Part shown: piece by piece, positions 40,929 to 50,033 of the stretch
Position numbering within the stretch: position 1 is the stretch's first letter
How the letters are laid out: each line of letters begins with the position of its first letter
From: DAOUJI01 sp034422875
Lineage (GTDB): Bacteria > Chloroflexota > Dehalococcoidia > Lucifugimonadales > JAGWBF01
Length of the DNA stretch: 61,132 nucleotides
Reading direction: 5' to 3'
Assembly (NCBI GenBank): GCA_034422875.1
Contig: DAOUJI010000035.1
Location: 1-61,132 of the forward strand
Translations under genes and position numbers: made by a program
Notes under the pieces: model-generated
Databases searched by the model: none
The model's input: the letters and a program-made list of their open reading frames with translations, nothing else
What the model was told of the DNA's origin: nothing

Positions 40929-42776
40929 CTAGACGGCGCACTCCCCTTCGCCCCGTTCCAGCTTGTACAGTTCTTCCTTCTTCCAGTCCATGTAGAGGTC
41001 CTGGGTGTCCGGTCCCAGAGGACCCACCTCCCGGTAGGGAGCGGCAATCTCGGCGAAGGGTTCCAGGCCTACCCGGTCCACGAAATCAATGAACTCCTCG
41101 CCGTCGTCACGGTTGGACTTGTAGTAGGCCACGAGGTCCTTCACGAACTCCGGCGCTCTCTTGGAGGGCACTTTCACTCCGGGAAGCCTCTGGCCGATGC
41201 GCGCCTCCTCTACGGTCTTCTCTCCGTAGTATCCGCCCAGGAACAACTCGTAGGCCGGAATCTGGAGTCCTCCGGGGCCCTTCAAAGCCGCCCCGTGGAA
41301 GCCAATATGAGCGATGTGGTGGAGGCCGCACCCGTTGGGGCAGCCGCTCATCTTGATGTGCATCTTCTTGACCAGAGGGTCGTCCAGATGGCCGTTCAGC
41401 GACTCCAACTCTGTGCGTATGGCTTCCCCAAGGCCCATAGACGACGTGATGCCCAGCTTGCAGCTGTCCGTGCCAGGGCACGAGACCACGTCGGTGATGG
41501 TGTGGGCTTCCGCCCCTGCCAGGCCGATTTCCCGAAGTTCCTTCCACACGTCATACAGGTATGCCTCAGGCACCCAGCGGAAAGCCAGGTTCTGTTCCTG
41601 GGTCGTCCTAGCCCGGCCGCCTGTGTACTTCCGTGTAATGTCAGCCAGGGCTCTGAACTGGTTGACGTATATGTCGCCCAGCGGCAACTTTACGTAGGCT
41701 ACAAAGTAGCCTTCCTGCTTCTGGGCCACAGTGTTGGTGTTCTTCCACAACAGAAACTCGGGAGGGTATTCCTGTTCGCCTCCGTTTGGAGATGCCGGAA
41801 TCGTCGGCGGGACCTCGTTATGAAGCTCGTCGAGGTTCATTAGAGGTTTGGGGTCGATGGGCCCCACCTCTTTCAGTTCTTCCTCCACCATCTCTTTGAA
41901 GGCGTCGAAGCCGATGCGGTCTATCAGCACCTTGATCCGGGCCATCATCCGGTTCTTCCGGAGCATGTCGGACCTGTCGAATATCCTCCACAAGGCTTCG
42001 GCCACCCTCAGATAGTCTTCCTCAGGAATGAACTCGTAGAGAACGTGGCCCAGCCTGGGCATGATTGAAGTGCCGCCTCCAACCACCACCTTGAAGCCCC
42101 GCTTGGCGACTCCGCCCTCCTCTCGGAGCTGGGCTATGAACGACAGATCGTGGATGGCGCTGGCGACAGCGTCCTGGTCGGGGCATCCGTTGAAGGAAGT
42201 CTTGAACTTCCTGGGGAAGTTCTGGGTCACCGGATGCCTCACGGCATACCTTACATATGCGGCCAGGTGCGGCGTCGGGTCGAACACCTCACCCGAGTCA
42301 ACTCCGGCCAGCGGATTTCCGACCACATTCCTAACGGTGTTTCCGCAGGCCTCTCGAGTGCTGAGGCCGACTGTTCCGATGAGGCGTATGGCGTCGGGGG
42401 TCCGTTCCAGGGGAATGTGGTGGAACTGGAAGTTCTCCCTTGTGGTCACGTGGCCTTTCGCCAAAGGTGCGTACTCTTCGGCTAGTTGCCCCAGGACGTC
42501 CATTGCTTCCGGGGTCAATATTCCCCCGGGGATTTTCACCCTGAGCATCTGGGCGTCCGGCTGACGCTGCCCGTAAACCCCCTGTCTGAGCCTGAATGGC
42601 ATGAACTGGGTGGGCTCACGTTCCCCCGCGCGGAACGCCTTGATTTCTTCTTCCAGGTTGACCGCTTCCTGTTCCATATAGGGAATGATTCCGACGGACT
42701 TCCCGGCCAATTCCATGCTGCTCTTGTGAATATCTTGCTGTGATGCGACGTTAGGGTCGGTGACTCCACTGCTCAC
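40929..42776 (-). CDS. Ferredoxin-dependent nitrite/sulfite reductase
   Basis: 615 residues, two NiR/SiR repeats each with a ferredoxin-like half-domain. LRVKIPGGILTPEAMDVLGQ, TTRENFQFHHIPLERTP, GNTVRNVVGNPLAGVD and KFKTSFNGCPDQDAVAS belong to the first; the second carries the siroheme-4Fe4S cysteines in VVSCPGTDSCKLGITSS (C-x5-C) and KMSGCPNGCGLHH (C-x3-C). It performs six-electron reduction of sulfite or nitrite; sequence alone does not choose between them. Start ATG 42776. The gene heads a two-gene operon. Confidence 0.92.
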   Translation of the reverse strand: MSSGVTDPNVASQQDIHKSSMELAGKSVGIIPYMEQEAVNLEEEIKAFRAGEREPTQFMPFRLRQGVYGQRQPDAQMLRVKIPGGILTPEAMDVLGQLAEEYAPLAKGHVTTRENFQFHHIPLERTPDAIRLIGTVGLSTREACGNTVRNVVGNPLAGVDSGEVFDPTPHLAAYVRYAVRHPVTQNFPRKFKTSFNGCPDQDAVASAIHDLSFIAQLREEGGVAKRGFKVVVGGGTSIMPRLGHVLYEFIPEEDYLRVAEALWRIFDRSDMLRKNRMMARIKVLIDRIGFDAFKEMVEEELKEVGPIDPKPLMNLDELHNEVPPTIPASPNGGEQEYPPEFLLWKNTNTVAQKQEGYFVAYVKLPLGDIYVNQFRALADITRKYTGGRARTTQEQNLAFRWVPEAYLYDVWKELREIGLAGAEAHTITDVVSCPGTDSCKLGITSSMGLGEAIRTELESLNGHLDDPLVKKMHIKMSGCPNGCGLHHIAHIGFHGAALKGPGGLQIPAYELFLGGYYGEKTVEEARIGQRLPGVKVPSKRAPEFVKDLVAYYKSNRDDGEEFIDFVDRVGLEPFAEIAAPYREVGPLGPDTQDLYMDWKKEELYKLERGEGECAV

Positions 42777-43078
42777 GTTGTCCTCCTGTCGGAAAAAGGA
42801 AAAGGGCGTTTACTGGGCTTGATTTAGACGAATGCCTCCGTTGCCGCGGCGGACCCGCTCTTAAGAGGGGCGTGTACAGAGGTGAAAAAGGTCATCTTTG
42901 GGGCGCATTGCAGACAGTCTAGACTTGGCGTATGAGCTTGTCAAGAAACCCGCTGCCATTGATACACAGTATTATGAGCTTGACACTATATTGCGTTCTC
43001 GCTAATATGTGCTACAAGGGGTAGCAGAGTGCCCCTTGGTACACAACGCCTGGTGCGGAAAGGAAAAGGTGAACTGAA
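42777..43078. other. Divergent intergenic region upstream of rny and the reductase
   Basis: 302 bases with no gene. The rny side holds the two promoter-like copies listed separately. On the reductase side only a purine-rich ribosome-binding stretch (GGAGGACAACGTG on the minus strand) was recognised. Confidence 0.45.
42931..43008 (+). promoter_or_regulatory. Duplicated promoter region of rny
   Basis: The proximal promoter is TTGACA (42980-42985), 17-base spacer, TAATAT (43003-43008). A 13-base segment TATGAGCTTG[TA]CA that includes the -35 occurs twice, at 42931 and 42973, 42 bases apart. The upstream copy gives TTGTCA, again 17 bases from GATACA (42961-42966), so two promoters or one promoter with a duplicated site. 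Confidence 0.6.
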
Positions 43079-44557
43079 TTGAACCCATTCAAGTTCCTTG
43101 CCGACCTGGTGGGCTCTGGAAGCCGAGTAAAGCTTGCTGCAGAGGAGGCTGAAAAAATCCTCACAGAGGCGGAGGAGCAGAAGAGACAAATGCTCCTGGA
43201 CGCCCGCGAGGAGTCCGTGAAGTTGCGTTCATCCGTTGAAAACGAATTGCGTGATCGGCGCAAGGAAGTTCAACGGCAGGAGCGCCGCCACAGTCAGCGG
43301 GAAGAGAACCTGGAAAAGAAGGCTCAATCCCTGGATGAACGTGAAAACGGACTGGTCAAAACCCAAGAGACCCTGGAAAAGTCCCGGGAAGAGATCAACA
43401 CCATAAAGACCCAGCAACTCAAGCAGCTTGAAGACATCGCGCGACTCTCCTTTGCCGACGCCAAGGAGATGCTTCTCAGGAAGACCGAAGACGAGATGAA
43501 GCATGAATTGGCTAAGATGTATTGGGAGTTGGACCGCGAGATGAAAGAAGACGCGGATCAAAAAGCCCGCAAGGTCGTTACATTAGCGATACACAGGTTG
43601 GCGTCCGATGTGGTGTCAACCCATACAACCTCGGTGGTTCCCCTGCCCAGCGACGACATGAAGGGCAGGCTAATTGGACGAGAGGGACGCAACATTAAAA
43701 TGTTGGAGTCCCTCACCGGTGTGGACGTGATTATCGACGACACACCGGAGATCGTGACCATATCCTGCTTTGACCCCATTCGCAGGGAGACCGCTCGAAT
43801 CGCCCTCACCAACCTGGTGCAGGACGGACGAATTCAGCCGGCCCGCATAGAAGACATGGTCGGCAGGGCCCAGAAGGAAATCGACGAGACCATCCAGAGA
43901 GAGGGAGAGAAGGCCACACTAGACTCTGCAGTGGCTGGCCTGAACCCTGAACTGGTAAAGCTGTTGGGCAGGTTGAAATACCGCTACAGCTACGGTGAAA
44001 ACGTCCTGCTCCATTCCGTCGAAGTGTCACGCATAGCCGGAATGCTGGCGGGAGAGATTGGCGCGAACATCGAGGTCGCCAAGGCGGGAGGCCTGCTCCA
44101 CGACATCGGCAAGGCCCTCACCCACGAGGTGTCAGGTCCCCACGCCGAAATCGGAGCGGAAATCGCCCGCAAGTTCGGTATCCACCCCGAGGTCTACCGA
44201 GCGATCATGGAGCACCACGACGAGGAGCGCGGCTCCGTGGAGGCGTTCCTGGTAGCGTCGGCTGACGCAATAAGCGCGGCGCGACCCGGCGCCCGCAAGG
44301 AGAGCGCCGAGCACTACGTCAAGCGCCTGGCCGAACTGGAAGAGGCCGCCACAAGCTTCAGCGGAGTCGAAAAGGCTTACGCCATCCAGGCTGGTCGAGA
44401 GGTGCGGGTCATGGTCAAACCCGACCACATGGACGACTACGCGGCCACCATGCTGGCCAGGGACGTTGCCAACAAGATAACCAACGACCTGATTTTCCCA
44501 GGCCAGATAAAAGTGACGGTCATCAGGGAAACCCGCTCCATAGAATATGCCCGCTAG
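43079..44557 (+). CDS. rny: Ribonuclease Y lacking the N-terminal membrane anchor
   Basis: 492 residues from a TTG start (AAGGTGA upstream). Coiled coil to about 170 (AEEAEKILTEAEEQKRQM, then long Glu/Arg/Lys heptads), KH domain at about 195-255 (LIGREGRNIKMLESLTGVDV), HD domain (YGENVLLHSVEVSRIAGMLA, GLLHDIGKALTHEV, IMEHHDEERGSVEAFLVASA) and the C-terminal RMYAI-like end. It initiates mRNA decay. Canonical RNase Y starts with a membrane helix; here the frame is closed by a TGA at 43070-43072, just ahead of the start, so the protein seems to be soluble. Confidence 0.92.
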   Translation: MNPFKFLADLVGSGSRVKLAAEEAEKILTEAEEQKRQMLLDAREESVKLRSSVENELRDRRKEVQRQERRHSQREENLEKKAQSLDERENGLVKTQETLEKSREEINTIKTQQLKQLEDIARLSFADAKEMLLRKTEDEMKHELAKMYWELDREMKEDADQKARKVVTLAIHRLASDVVSTHTTSVVPLPSDDMKGRLIGREGRNIKMLESLTGVDVIIDDTPEIVTISCFDPIRRETARIALTNLVQDGRIQPARIEDMVGRAQKEIDETIQREGEKATLDSAVAGLNPELVKLLGRLKYRYSYGENVLLHSVEVSRIAGMLAGEIGANIEVAKAGGLLHDIGKALTHEVSGPHAEIGAEIARKFGIHPEVYRAIMEHHDEERGSVEAFLVASADAISAARPGARKESAEHYVKRLAELEEAATSFSGVEKAYAIQAGREVRVMVKPDHMDDYAATMLARDVANKITNDLIFPGQIKVTVIRETRSIEYAR

Positions 44558-44583
44558 GGCGGGTGGAATCGAGTAAGACGATA

Positions 44584-44625
44584 TCGGGCCTGGCGTCGGT
44601 GACCCGCACCAGGCCCGAAGCTATT
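44584..44625 (+). terminator. Hairpin terminator after rny
   Basis: TCGGGCCTGG (44584-44593) pairs with CCAGGCCCGA (44609-44618) through 10 base pairs, followed by AGCTATTT. The T tract is weak, but the position, just after the rny stop, is right. Confidence 0.6.
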
Positions 44626-44739
44626 TCAGTCCGCGCTCCCCGGTAAGCATGACATCTCCTCTTGTATTACAATGACCTGTTCTGCAGTTGGCGAAGGACT
44701 GGCGTAAGTGTTAATCTTAGTCTCGGAAAGGACCATCTC

Positions 44740-45516
44740 TTGCGGATATTAATGATAGGCGACGTGGTAGGGAAACCTGGCCGACAAGCGGTCCAGAACG
44801 TCCTGCCCGGGCTCCGCCGGGAATATGACGTGGACGTGGTCGTCGCCAACGGCGAGAACAGCGCCGGCGGATTCGGCGTGACCCCCGAGACGGCCCACGA
44901 CCTGTTTTCGGCGGGAGTGGACGTAATCACCTCAGGGAACCACATCTGGAAACAGAAAGAAGTGGTGCCCTACATTGATGAGGAGCCGGCTCTCATCCGA
45001 CCGGCCAACTACCCCCCAGGGGCGCCGGGACGCGGCTATGCGAAACTGGGCAACACTGCGGTGGTTAACCTAATGGGACGGGTCTTCATGAGCCCACTGG
45101 ACTGTCCATTCCGCACCGCCGACGAGGTCCTGCGCGAAATCGGCGCCAACGGCAACGGCAACGGCATGGCCATCCTGGTGGACTTCCACGCCGAAGCCAC
45201 CTCGGAGAAGCAGGCCATGGCCTGGTACCTGGATGGCAGAGTCAGCGCTGTGGTGGGCACCCATACCCATGTTCCCACCGCCGACCCGCGCATATTCCCC
45301 CAGGGAACAGCCTATATTTCGGATGTGGGCATGGTTGGGCCTCAGAACTCCGTCATCGGCACCGACGTACAGTCTGTGCTGGAGGGATTCCTGACCCAGA
45401 TGCCCAAACGGTTCAGCGTCCCTCAGGGCCCGGTCCAGTTCAACTCCGTTCTCGTGGAGTTGGACGCCGACGGACGGGCCACAGACATTCTGCGAATAGA
45501 CCGGGTACTGCCCTAG
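44740..45516 (+). CDS. ymdB: YmdB-family metallophosphoesterase
   Basis: 258 residues from the TTG at 44740 (MRILMIGDVVGKPGRQ) behind GGAAAGGA; the frame continues to 44662 without homology. Metal-binding and family motifs: GDVVGKPGR, VANGENSAGGFGVTP, VITSGNHIWKQKEV, VDFHAEATSEKQAMAWYLDG and VVGTHTHVPTADPRIF. The Bacillus homologue hydrolyses 2',3'-cyclic nucleotides and often lies next to rny, as here. It ends two bases before the PHP gene. Confidence 0.93.
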   Translation: MRILMIGDVVGKPGRQAVQNVLPGLRREYDVDVVVANGENSAGGFGVTPETAHDLFSAGVDVITSGNHIWKQKEVVPYIDEEPALIRPANYPPGAPGRGYAKLGNTAVVNLMGRVFMSPLDCPFRTADEVLREIGANGNGNGMAILVDFHAEATSEKQAMAWYLDGRVSAVVGTHTHVPTADPRIFPQGTAYISDVGMVGPQNSVIGTDVQSVLEGFLTQMPKRFSVPQGPVQFNSVLVELDADGRATDILRIDRVLP

Positions 45517-45518
45517 AC

Positions 45519-46349
45519 ATGGCGCTCGTAGACCTACACCTACACACCACAGCCTCTGACGGACGTCTTACACCATCCGAACTGGTGGACCTGGCCGCGG
45601 CACAGGGTCTCAGGGCCATCTCTATCACCGATCATGACTCCACCGAGGGATTGCCAGGGGCGATCGAGGCCGTTCGGAGACATCCGGGTCTGACTCTCAT
45701 ACCTGGAATTGAGCTCAGCGCCGACGTCCCCGGCAACGAGATACATATCCTGGGGTACTACATTCGACACGACGACCCTGACGTGCAGGCGATGTTGACG
45801 CAGTTCCGACAGGGGAGACAAGACCGGGGCCGGAGAATGGTCGAGAGTCTTCAAGAGATGGGCATGGAAATCACATGGGAACGGGTGCAGGAGCTGGCTG
45901 GCGAGGCCGCCATAGGCCGCCCTCATGTGGCCGAAGCTCTGGTGGAAGGCGGATGGGTAAGGAACACTGACGAGGCGTTCAAAAAATACATCGGTCGCAA
46001 CGGACCTGCCTATACCGAAAGAGCGAAGCTAAGCCCGACCGACGCCATCAACCTGATAAAGTCATGGGGCGGCGTCCCCGTCATGGCACACCCCTTATAC
46101 GTGGACGACTACCTGAATCACGTTGCCGATTTGACGGCCGCCGGGTTGGTAGGCATGGAGGTCCACTACGCCAAGTTCTCCCCCGAACAGATTGAAGAGC
46201 TGGCCAGAGTGGCCGACAGGTTCGGGCTGGTCCCCTGCGGAGGCAGCGACTTCCATGGCATACCAGACCGTGACGAGCGACTTCCCGGCTCCAGCGGACC
46301 TCCACTAGAAACTCTGGAGCTGCTGAAGAGCCACTCCCAGACCAGCTAG
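45519..46349 (+). CDS. PHP-domain phosphoesterase
   Basis: 276 residues. Metal-ligand motifs in order: VDLHLHTTASDGRLTP, AISITDHDSTEG, IPGIELSAD, AHPLYVDDYLN and PCGGSDFHG. This is the stand-alone PHP type (like the 3',5'-nucleoside bisphosphate phosphatase RnaAM/YciV), which acts on 5' ends of short RNAs or on nucleoside phosphates (family knowledge). It follows ymdB two bases after its stop and precedes plsY by 9 bases; with rny, the cluster suggests RNA turnover. Confidence 0.9.
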   Translation: MALVDLHLHTTASDGRLTPSELVDLAAAQGLRAISITDHDSTEGLPGAIEAVRRHPGLTLIPGIELSADVPGNEIHILGYYIRHDDPDVQAMLTQFRQGRQDRGRRMVESLQEMGMEITWERVQELAGEAAIGRPHVAEALVEGGWVRNTDEAFKKYIGRNGPAYTERAKLSPTDAINLIKSWGGVPVMAHPLYVDDYLNHVADLTAAGLVGMEVHYAKFSPEQIEELARVADRFGLVPCGGSDFHGIPDRDERLPGSSGPPLETLELLKSHSQTS

Positions 46350-46358
46350 GGAATTCCC

Positions 46359-47057
46359 TTGGAACTGGCAGCCCTTTACGTCTACGCCCTTCTCGTAGGT
46401 TCCGTTCCCACCGCATATCTCATCGGGCGATTGGTCAAGGGCATCGACATCCGCGGCTTCGGCAGCGGCAACGTCGGCGGTTCCAACCTCTTCGAGGCCG
46501 TCGGCGGCCGATGGTTGATACCATTGGGTCTGTTTGAGCTGTTCGCCAAGGGCGGCTCTCCCTTGTGGATTGGGTTGTACGTCCTCGATTTGGACCGTTC
46601 GTCCATTCTGTTAACGGGACTGCCGTTGGCAGCCATTGCAGGAAACAACTGGTCCCTGTACCTGAAGTTCACCGGCGGCAGGGGGATAGCCGTGGCGTTG
46701 GGGGCGCTATTTGCCCTGGGACTCAACGAATGGTGCCAGCTCCTGATCATCTTCTCGGGGATCGGGTTGGCCGGGTGGTTCATCACCAGGAGCTCCGGGG
46801 TATGGGTATTCATATCCCTGCTGCTGCTGCCTGTGTGGAGCGTATTGCTGGGCCAGCCACTTGCCGTCACATGGTTCTGTGTGGGACTATTGGGATTAGT
46901 GACGTTGAAACGCCTGACTTCCAACTGGAACCCTCCTCCGCCTGGGGAGCCTCTCCATCAGGTCTATTTCAACCGATTGTTGAGGGACAGGGACGTGGCC
47001 CGGCGAGAAGACTGGATACAGCGACGTCCAGCGGAACAGATACAGGAGCAGCCTTGA
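46359..47057 (+). CDS. plsY: Glycerol-3-phosphate acyltransferase PlsY
   Basis: 232 residues, TTG start. Five or six membrane helices and the three PlsY motifs: GSVPTAYLIGRLVKGIDIRG with GSGNVGGSNLFEAVGG (usually GSGNIGATN), LYLKFTGGRGIAVALGALF, and the C-terminal SNW segment. It uses acyl-phosphate to acylate glycerol-3-phosphate. The cytoplasmic tail (RDRDVARREDWIQRRPAE) is longer than in most relatives. Its stop overlaps the TTG of the next gene by four bases (TTGA). Confidence 0.9.
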   Translation: MELAALYVYALLVGSVPTAYLIGRLVKGIDIRGFGSGNVGGSNLFEAVGGRWLIPLGLFELFAKGGSPLWIGLYVLDLDRSSILLTGLPLAAIAGNNWSLYLKFTGGRGIAVALGALFALGLNEWCQLLIIFSGIGLAGWFITRSSGVWVFISLLLLPVWSVLLGQPLAVTWFCVGLLGLVTLKRLTSNWNPPPPGEPLHQVYFNRLLRDRDVARREDWIQRRPAEQIQEQP

Positions 47058-47602
47058 CCCAGTATCAGCCCGACGAACCTTTCAGGGGTGAGCATGAAGC
47101 CGGGAGCGAATCCGCCGGACTAGCCCGGTGCGCGCGCCACCCCGCCATAGAAACCGGACTCGCCTGCGGGCGGTGCTCGACCTACATCTGCCCCAGATGC
47201 ATGATACCGACTCCGGTGGGAGCCCGGTGTCCCGACTGCGCCCGAGTCACCACGCTGCCCACCTACGACGTCCAACCCTCTTACGCCGGCAAGGCCATGC
47301 TCGCGGGGCTTATCTCCGGCGTTGTCGTGGGATTCATCTGGTGGTTTGTTTTGGACAACCTGGCTGTGCCCTTTCTCCCCTGGCTGTTGTCCTTCGTCGC
47401 GGGGTACGTCATAGGAGAAGCCGTCAGCCGTTCCACCAACCGGAAGCGCGGTCAGACCCTGGCTCTGGTCGCTGGAGCAGGCACGGCGGCAGCTATAATC
47501 GTGGTCATCGTGATGTCTTCACCCAACTCAGTGGGCGACTGGCTGTTCCTGCTGATATTCGGAGGTCTGGCCGGTTACGTGGCCGTAAATCGGGTGCGCT
47601 AA
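47054..47602 (+). CDS. B-box-type zinc-finger membrane protein
   Basis: 182 residues from a TTG overlapping the plsY stop; the frame is open further upstream in plsY but only as a shadow. Residues 20-60 hold paired cysteines and histidine: CARHPAIETGLACGRCSTYICPRCM and ARCPDCAR, the B-box-like zinc ribbon found at the N-terminus of many bacterial rhomboid-type proteins. Four membrane helices follow (MLAGLISGVVVGFIWWFVL, LPWLLSFVAGYVIG, LALVAGAGTAAAIIVVIVMS, WLFLLIFGGLAGYVAV). No rhomboid catalytic serine (GxSG) is present, so the function is unknown. Confidence 0.75.
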   Translation: MTQYQPDEPFRGEHEAGSESAGLARCARHPAIETGLACGRCSTYICPRCMIPTPVGARCPDCARVTTLPTYDVQPSYAGKAMLAGLISGVVVGFIWWFVLDNLAVPFLPWLLSFVAGYVIGEAVSRSTNRKRGQTLALVAGAGTAAAIIVVIVMSSPNSVGDWLFLLIFGGLAGYVAVNRVR

Positions 47603-47614
47603 CTGCAGAGGCTT

Positions 47615-48670
47615 CTAGAGCTTGCCTGCCCCGTTGAGTTGCTGCTCACTGACCTCGCTGACCGTCACCGGCTCCAGGTCCAGGGGTTTGTCATCTCCCC
47701 GGACCAGCGCTTCAATCCGAGCGGCCACCTCAGGGTTCTGCTCCAGAAACTCCTTGGAGTTCTCGCGGCCCTGCCCCAGCTTTACATCGCCGAAGGAGTA
47801 GAAGGCGCCCGCCTTTTTGACGACGTCCTTGGTCACTCCCAGGTCCAACATGTCGCCCATCTTGCTGATGCCCTGGTTGAACATGATGTCGAACTCGGTG
47901 GTCCTGAAGGGCGGGGCGACCTTGTTCTTAACGATGCGGGCCCGCACCCTGTTGCCCACGACCTCAGAACCCTGCTTGATGGACTCGGCTCGCCTCAGGT
48001 CTATGCGCACGGAGCTGTAGAACTTCAACGCTCGGCCACCCGGGGTAACCTCGGGGCTGCCGTAAACCACCCCCACCTTCTCCCGGAGCTGGTTGATGAA
48101 CACCACGGCCGTCTTGGAATGGTGTATGGCGGCGGTCAGCTTCCGCAACGCCTGGGACATAAGCCTGGCCTGCAGCCCCACGTGGGTGTCCCCCATATCC
48201 CCTTCCAACTCTGACTTGGGCACCAGCGCCGCCACGCTGTCGACGATGACAGTGTCCACTGCGCCGCTGCGCACCAGGTACTCCGTTATCTCCAGGGCCT
48301 GCTCGGCGCTGTCGGGCTGGGCGATGAGCAGGTCTTCAACCTTCACGCCGCAGTTCGCCGCGTAGGAGGGGTCCAGAGCGTGCTCCACGTCAATGTAGGC
48401 GGCTGTCCCGCCCGTCGCCTGGGTGGACGCCATGATGTGCAGGGCCAGGGTGGACTTGCCCGCGGATTCGGTCCCGAATATCTCCGACACCCTGCCCTTG
48501 GGAATCCCGCCCACTCCCAACGCCACGTCCAGGGACAGGCATCCCGTGGAGATCACCTCGGTGACCAGCTTGTCTCCCCCCGCACCCAGACGCATAATCG
48601 AGCCCTTGCCGTACTGGCGCTCGATTTGCGATATGGCAATGTCCAGGGACTTCTCTCGTTCCGTTGTCAT
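47615..48670 (-). CDS. recA: Recombinase RecA
   Basis: 351 residues, full length. QIERQYGKGSIMRLG, Walker A EIFGTESAGKSTLALHIMA, AYIDVEHALDPSYA, LIAQPDSAEQALEI, Walker B DTVIVDSVAALVPKSELEG, GDTHVGLQARLMSQALRKL, VFINQLREKVGV and ALKFYSSVRIDLRR. It drives strand exchange and SOS induction. Start ATG 48670 follows GGGAGGAA. A consensus -10 flanked by GTTC/GAAC lies 33-44 bases upstream. Confidence 0.97.
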   Translation of the reverse strand: MTTEREKSLDIAISQIERQYGKGSIMRLGAGGDKLVTEVISTGCLSLDVALGVGGIPKGRVSEIFGTESAGKSTLALHIMASTQATGGTAAYIDVEHALDPSYAANCGVKVEDLLIAQPDSAEQALEITEYLVRSGAVDTVIVDSVAALVPKSELEGDMGDTHVGLQARLMSQALRKLTAAIHHSKTAVVFINQLREKVGVVYGSPEVTPGGRALKFYSSVRIDLRRAESIKQGSEVVGNRVRARIVKNKVAPPFRTTEFDIMFNQGISKMGDMLDLGVTKDVVKKAGAFYSFGDVKLGQGRENSKEFLEQNPEVAARIEALVRGDDKPLDLEPVTVSEVSEQQLNGAGKL

Positions 48671-48693
48671 CGTTCCTCCCGCCTTTCCGCACT

Positions 48694-48714
48694 GTTCGGA
48701 ATATTATATAGAAC
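48694..48714 (-). promoter_or_regulatory. recA promoter with flanking GTTC/GAAC half-sites
   Basis: On the minus strand TATAAT (48708-48703) lies inside GTTC...GAAC (48714-48711 and 48697-48694), 13 bases apart. GAAC/GTTC is the half-site of Gram-positive LexA boxes, but these normally have 4 bases between halves, so LexA control is only suggested. Confidence 0.45.
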
Positions 48715-48771
48715 ATCCCCGGCCGTTCCGCCACCCCCTGATGTCAGTCGTCGACTTTTCGCCCCTCTTCC

Positions 48772-49749
48772 CTATCCGATATCCACTGGCTTACCCGTGT
48801 CTGCAGATTCATACGCGGCCAGGACCACCCTCAGGTCGCGGCTTCCGTCCTCAGCAGAAAAGAAGGGTTCCCGATCCTCCCGGATGCAGTCAGCAAATTC
48901 ACTGAACATGTCTCTCCAGCCCATGTCCTCCGCATCAAACTGGAATTCAGTGCCCCCTGTCGAGTCCTCCAAAATCACCTTTCCCTGTAGTACGTCGACC
49001 TGGATGCGGCCCTTGGTTCCGGTCACTACGATCTCCGCCTTCCTGCGGCTGACTGTGTTGCCGGTGGAAAAGTTCAAGATGCCTACGGCTCCATCGGCAT
49101 AATCGACCGTTGCAGCCATGCCGTCCTCTCCTTCCATATCCGCCGACACCCTGGGAAGAGTTCTGGCAAAGATACTCACAGGCATTCCACCCATGTGGAC
49201 CAGGTGGTCCACGACATGTATGCCGCCGTCGATGAGAACGCCGCCGCCGTTCATCTCCAGGCTGTTCCTCCAGTCGTCGGCGATCTGGTCCTCTTCGGTC
49301 TGAACCTGAATGAGTCTGACCTGACCGACAGCCCCGTTGTCCAACAGTTCCCTGCACTTCCTCACCGACGGTATGAACCATGCGTTCTCCGCCACCATGA
49401 GCTTAACTCCAGCGTCGTTGGCGGCTTCGCTCATGGCTCCCGCTTCCTCCAGCGTCCGGGCGATGGGTTTCTCCATCAATATGTGCTTGGCATGTCTGGC
49501 GGCGAGCAGCGCGTGGTCCTTGTGCAAATGATGGGGAGTCACAAAGTACATGGCCTCCACTCGGGGATCCGACGCCGCATCTTCATAGCTGCCGAAGAAA
49601 CCCTGTCCCCGGAACCTGTCAGAATAGTAACGGGCGCGGTCCAGGTCACGTGAGGCATAGAACAAGTCTAACCCTTCCATCCCCTGAATGGCCCTTGATA
49701 CGGTATATGCGTATTTGCCGCATCCCACGATACACAATCCAAGACCCAT
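48772..49749 (-). CDS. Gfo/Idh/MocA-family oxidoreductase
   Basis: 325 residues from the ATG at 49749 behind AGGAGGGAG; the frame runs to 49998 but has no homology there. Rossmann start GLCIVGCGKYAYTVSRAI, then EAMYFVTPHHLHKDHALLAA and HILMEKPIARTLEEA, the catalytic Lys-Pro dipeptide (EKP), and a C-terminal beta-sheet domain with GGGVLIDGGIHVVDHLVHMGG carrying the conserved histidine. It oxidises or reduces a sugar or other polyol with NAD(P); substrate unknown. Divergent from the Asp23 pair, no operon partner. Confidence 0.9.
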   Translation of the reverse strand: MGLGLCIVGCGKYAYTVSRAIQGMEGLDLFYASRDLDRARYYSDRFRGQGFFGSYEDAASDPRVEAMYFVTPHHLHKDHALLAARHAKHILMEKPIARTLEEAGAMSEAANDAGVKLMVAENAWFIPSVRKCRELLDNGAVGQVRLIQVQTEEDQIADDWRNSLEMNGGGVLIDGGIHVVDHLVHMGGMPVSIFARTLPRVSADMEGEDGMAATVDYADGAVGILNFSTGNTVSRRKAEIVVTGTKGRIQVDVLQGKVILEDSTGGTEFQFDAEDMGWRDMFSEFADCIREDREPFFSAEDGSRDLRVVLAAYESADTGKPVDIG

Positions 49750-50033
49750 GAAACTCCCTCCTGAACACGATGCAGGACCCCTGGGCTTGCGTTCTGGAAC
49801 CAGGAACCTTGCATAAATATAGTAATATGGTGTATTATATAAACATAGGTTAGCAGGTATGAAGAAAGCGGCGCGAGGTATACACAAGAGCAATCGGGGC
49901 CGGAAGGTCCCGCCATAGCCGTCCCGAATCTTCGCTCCTAGACAACAGTTTCGGTCAATGTTCATTGGTTGCGGTGAGTTTATGACGAATCCCAACATTG
50001 AACAAACGATATATCAGCTAAGGAGGAATTGAC

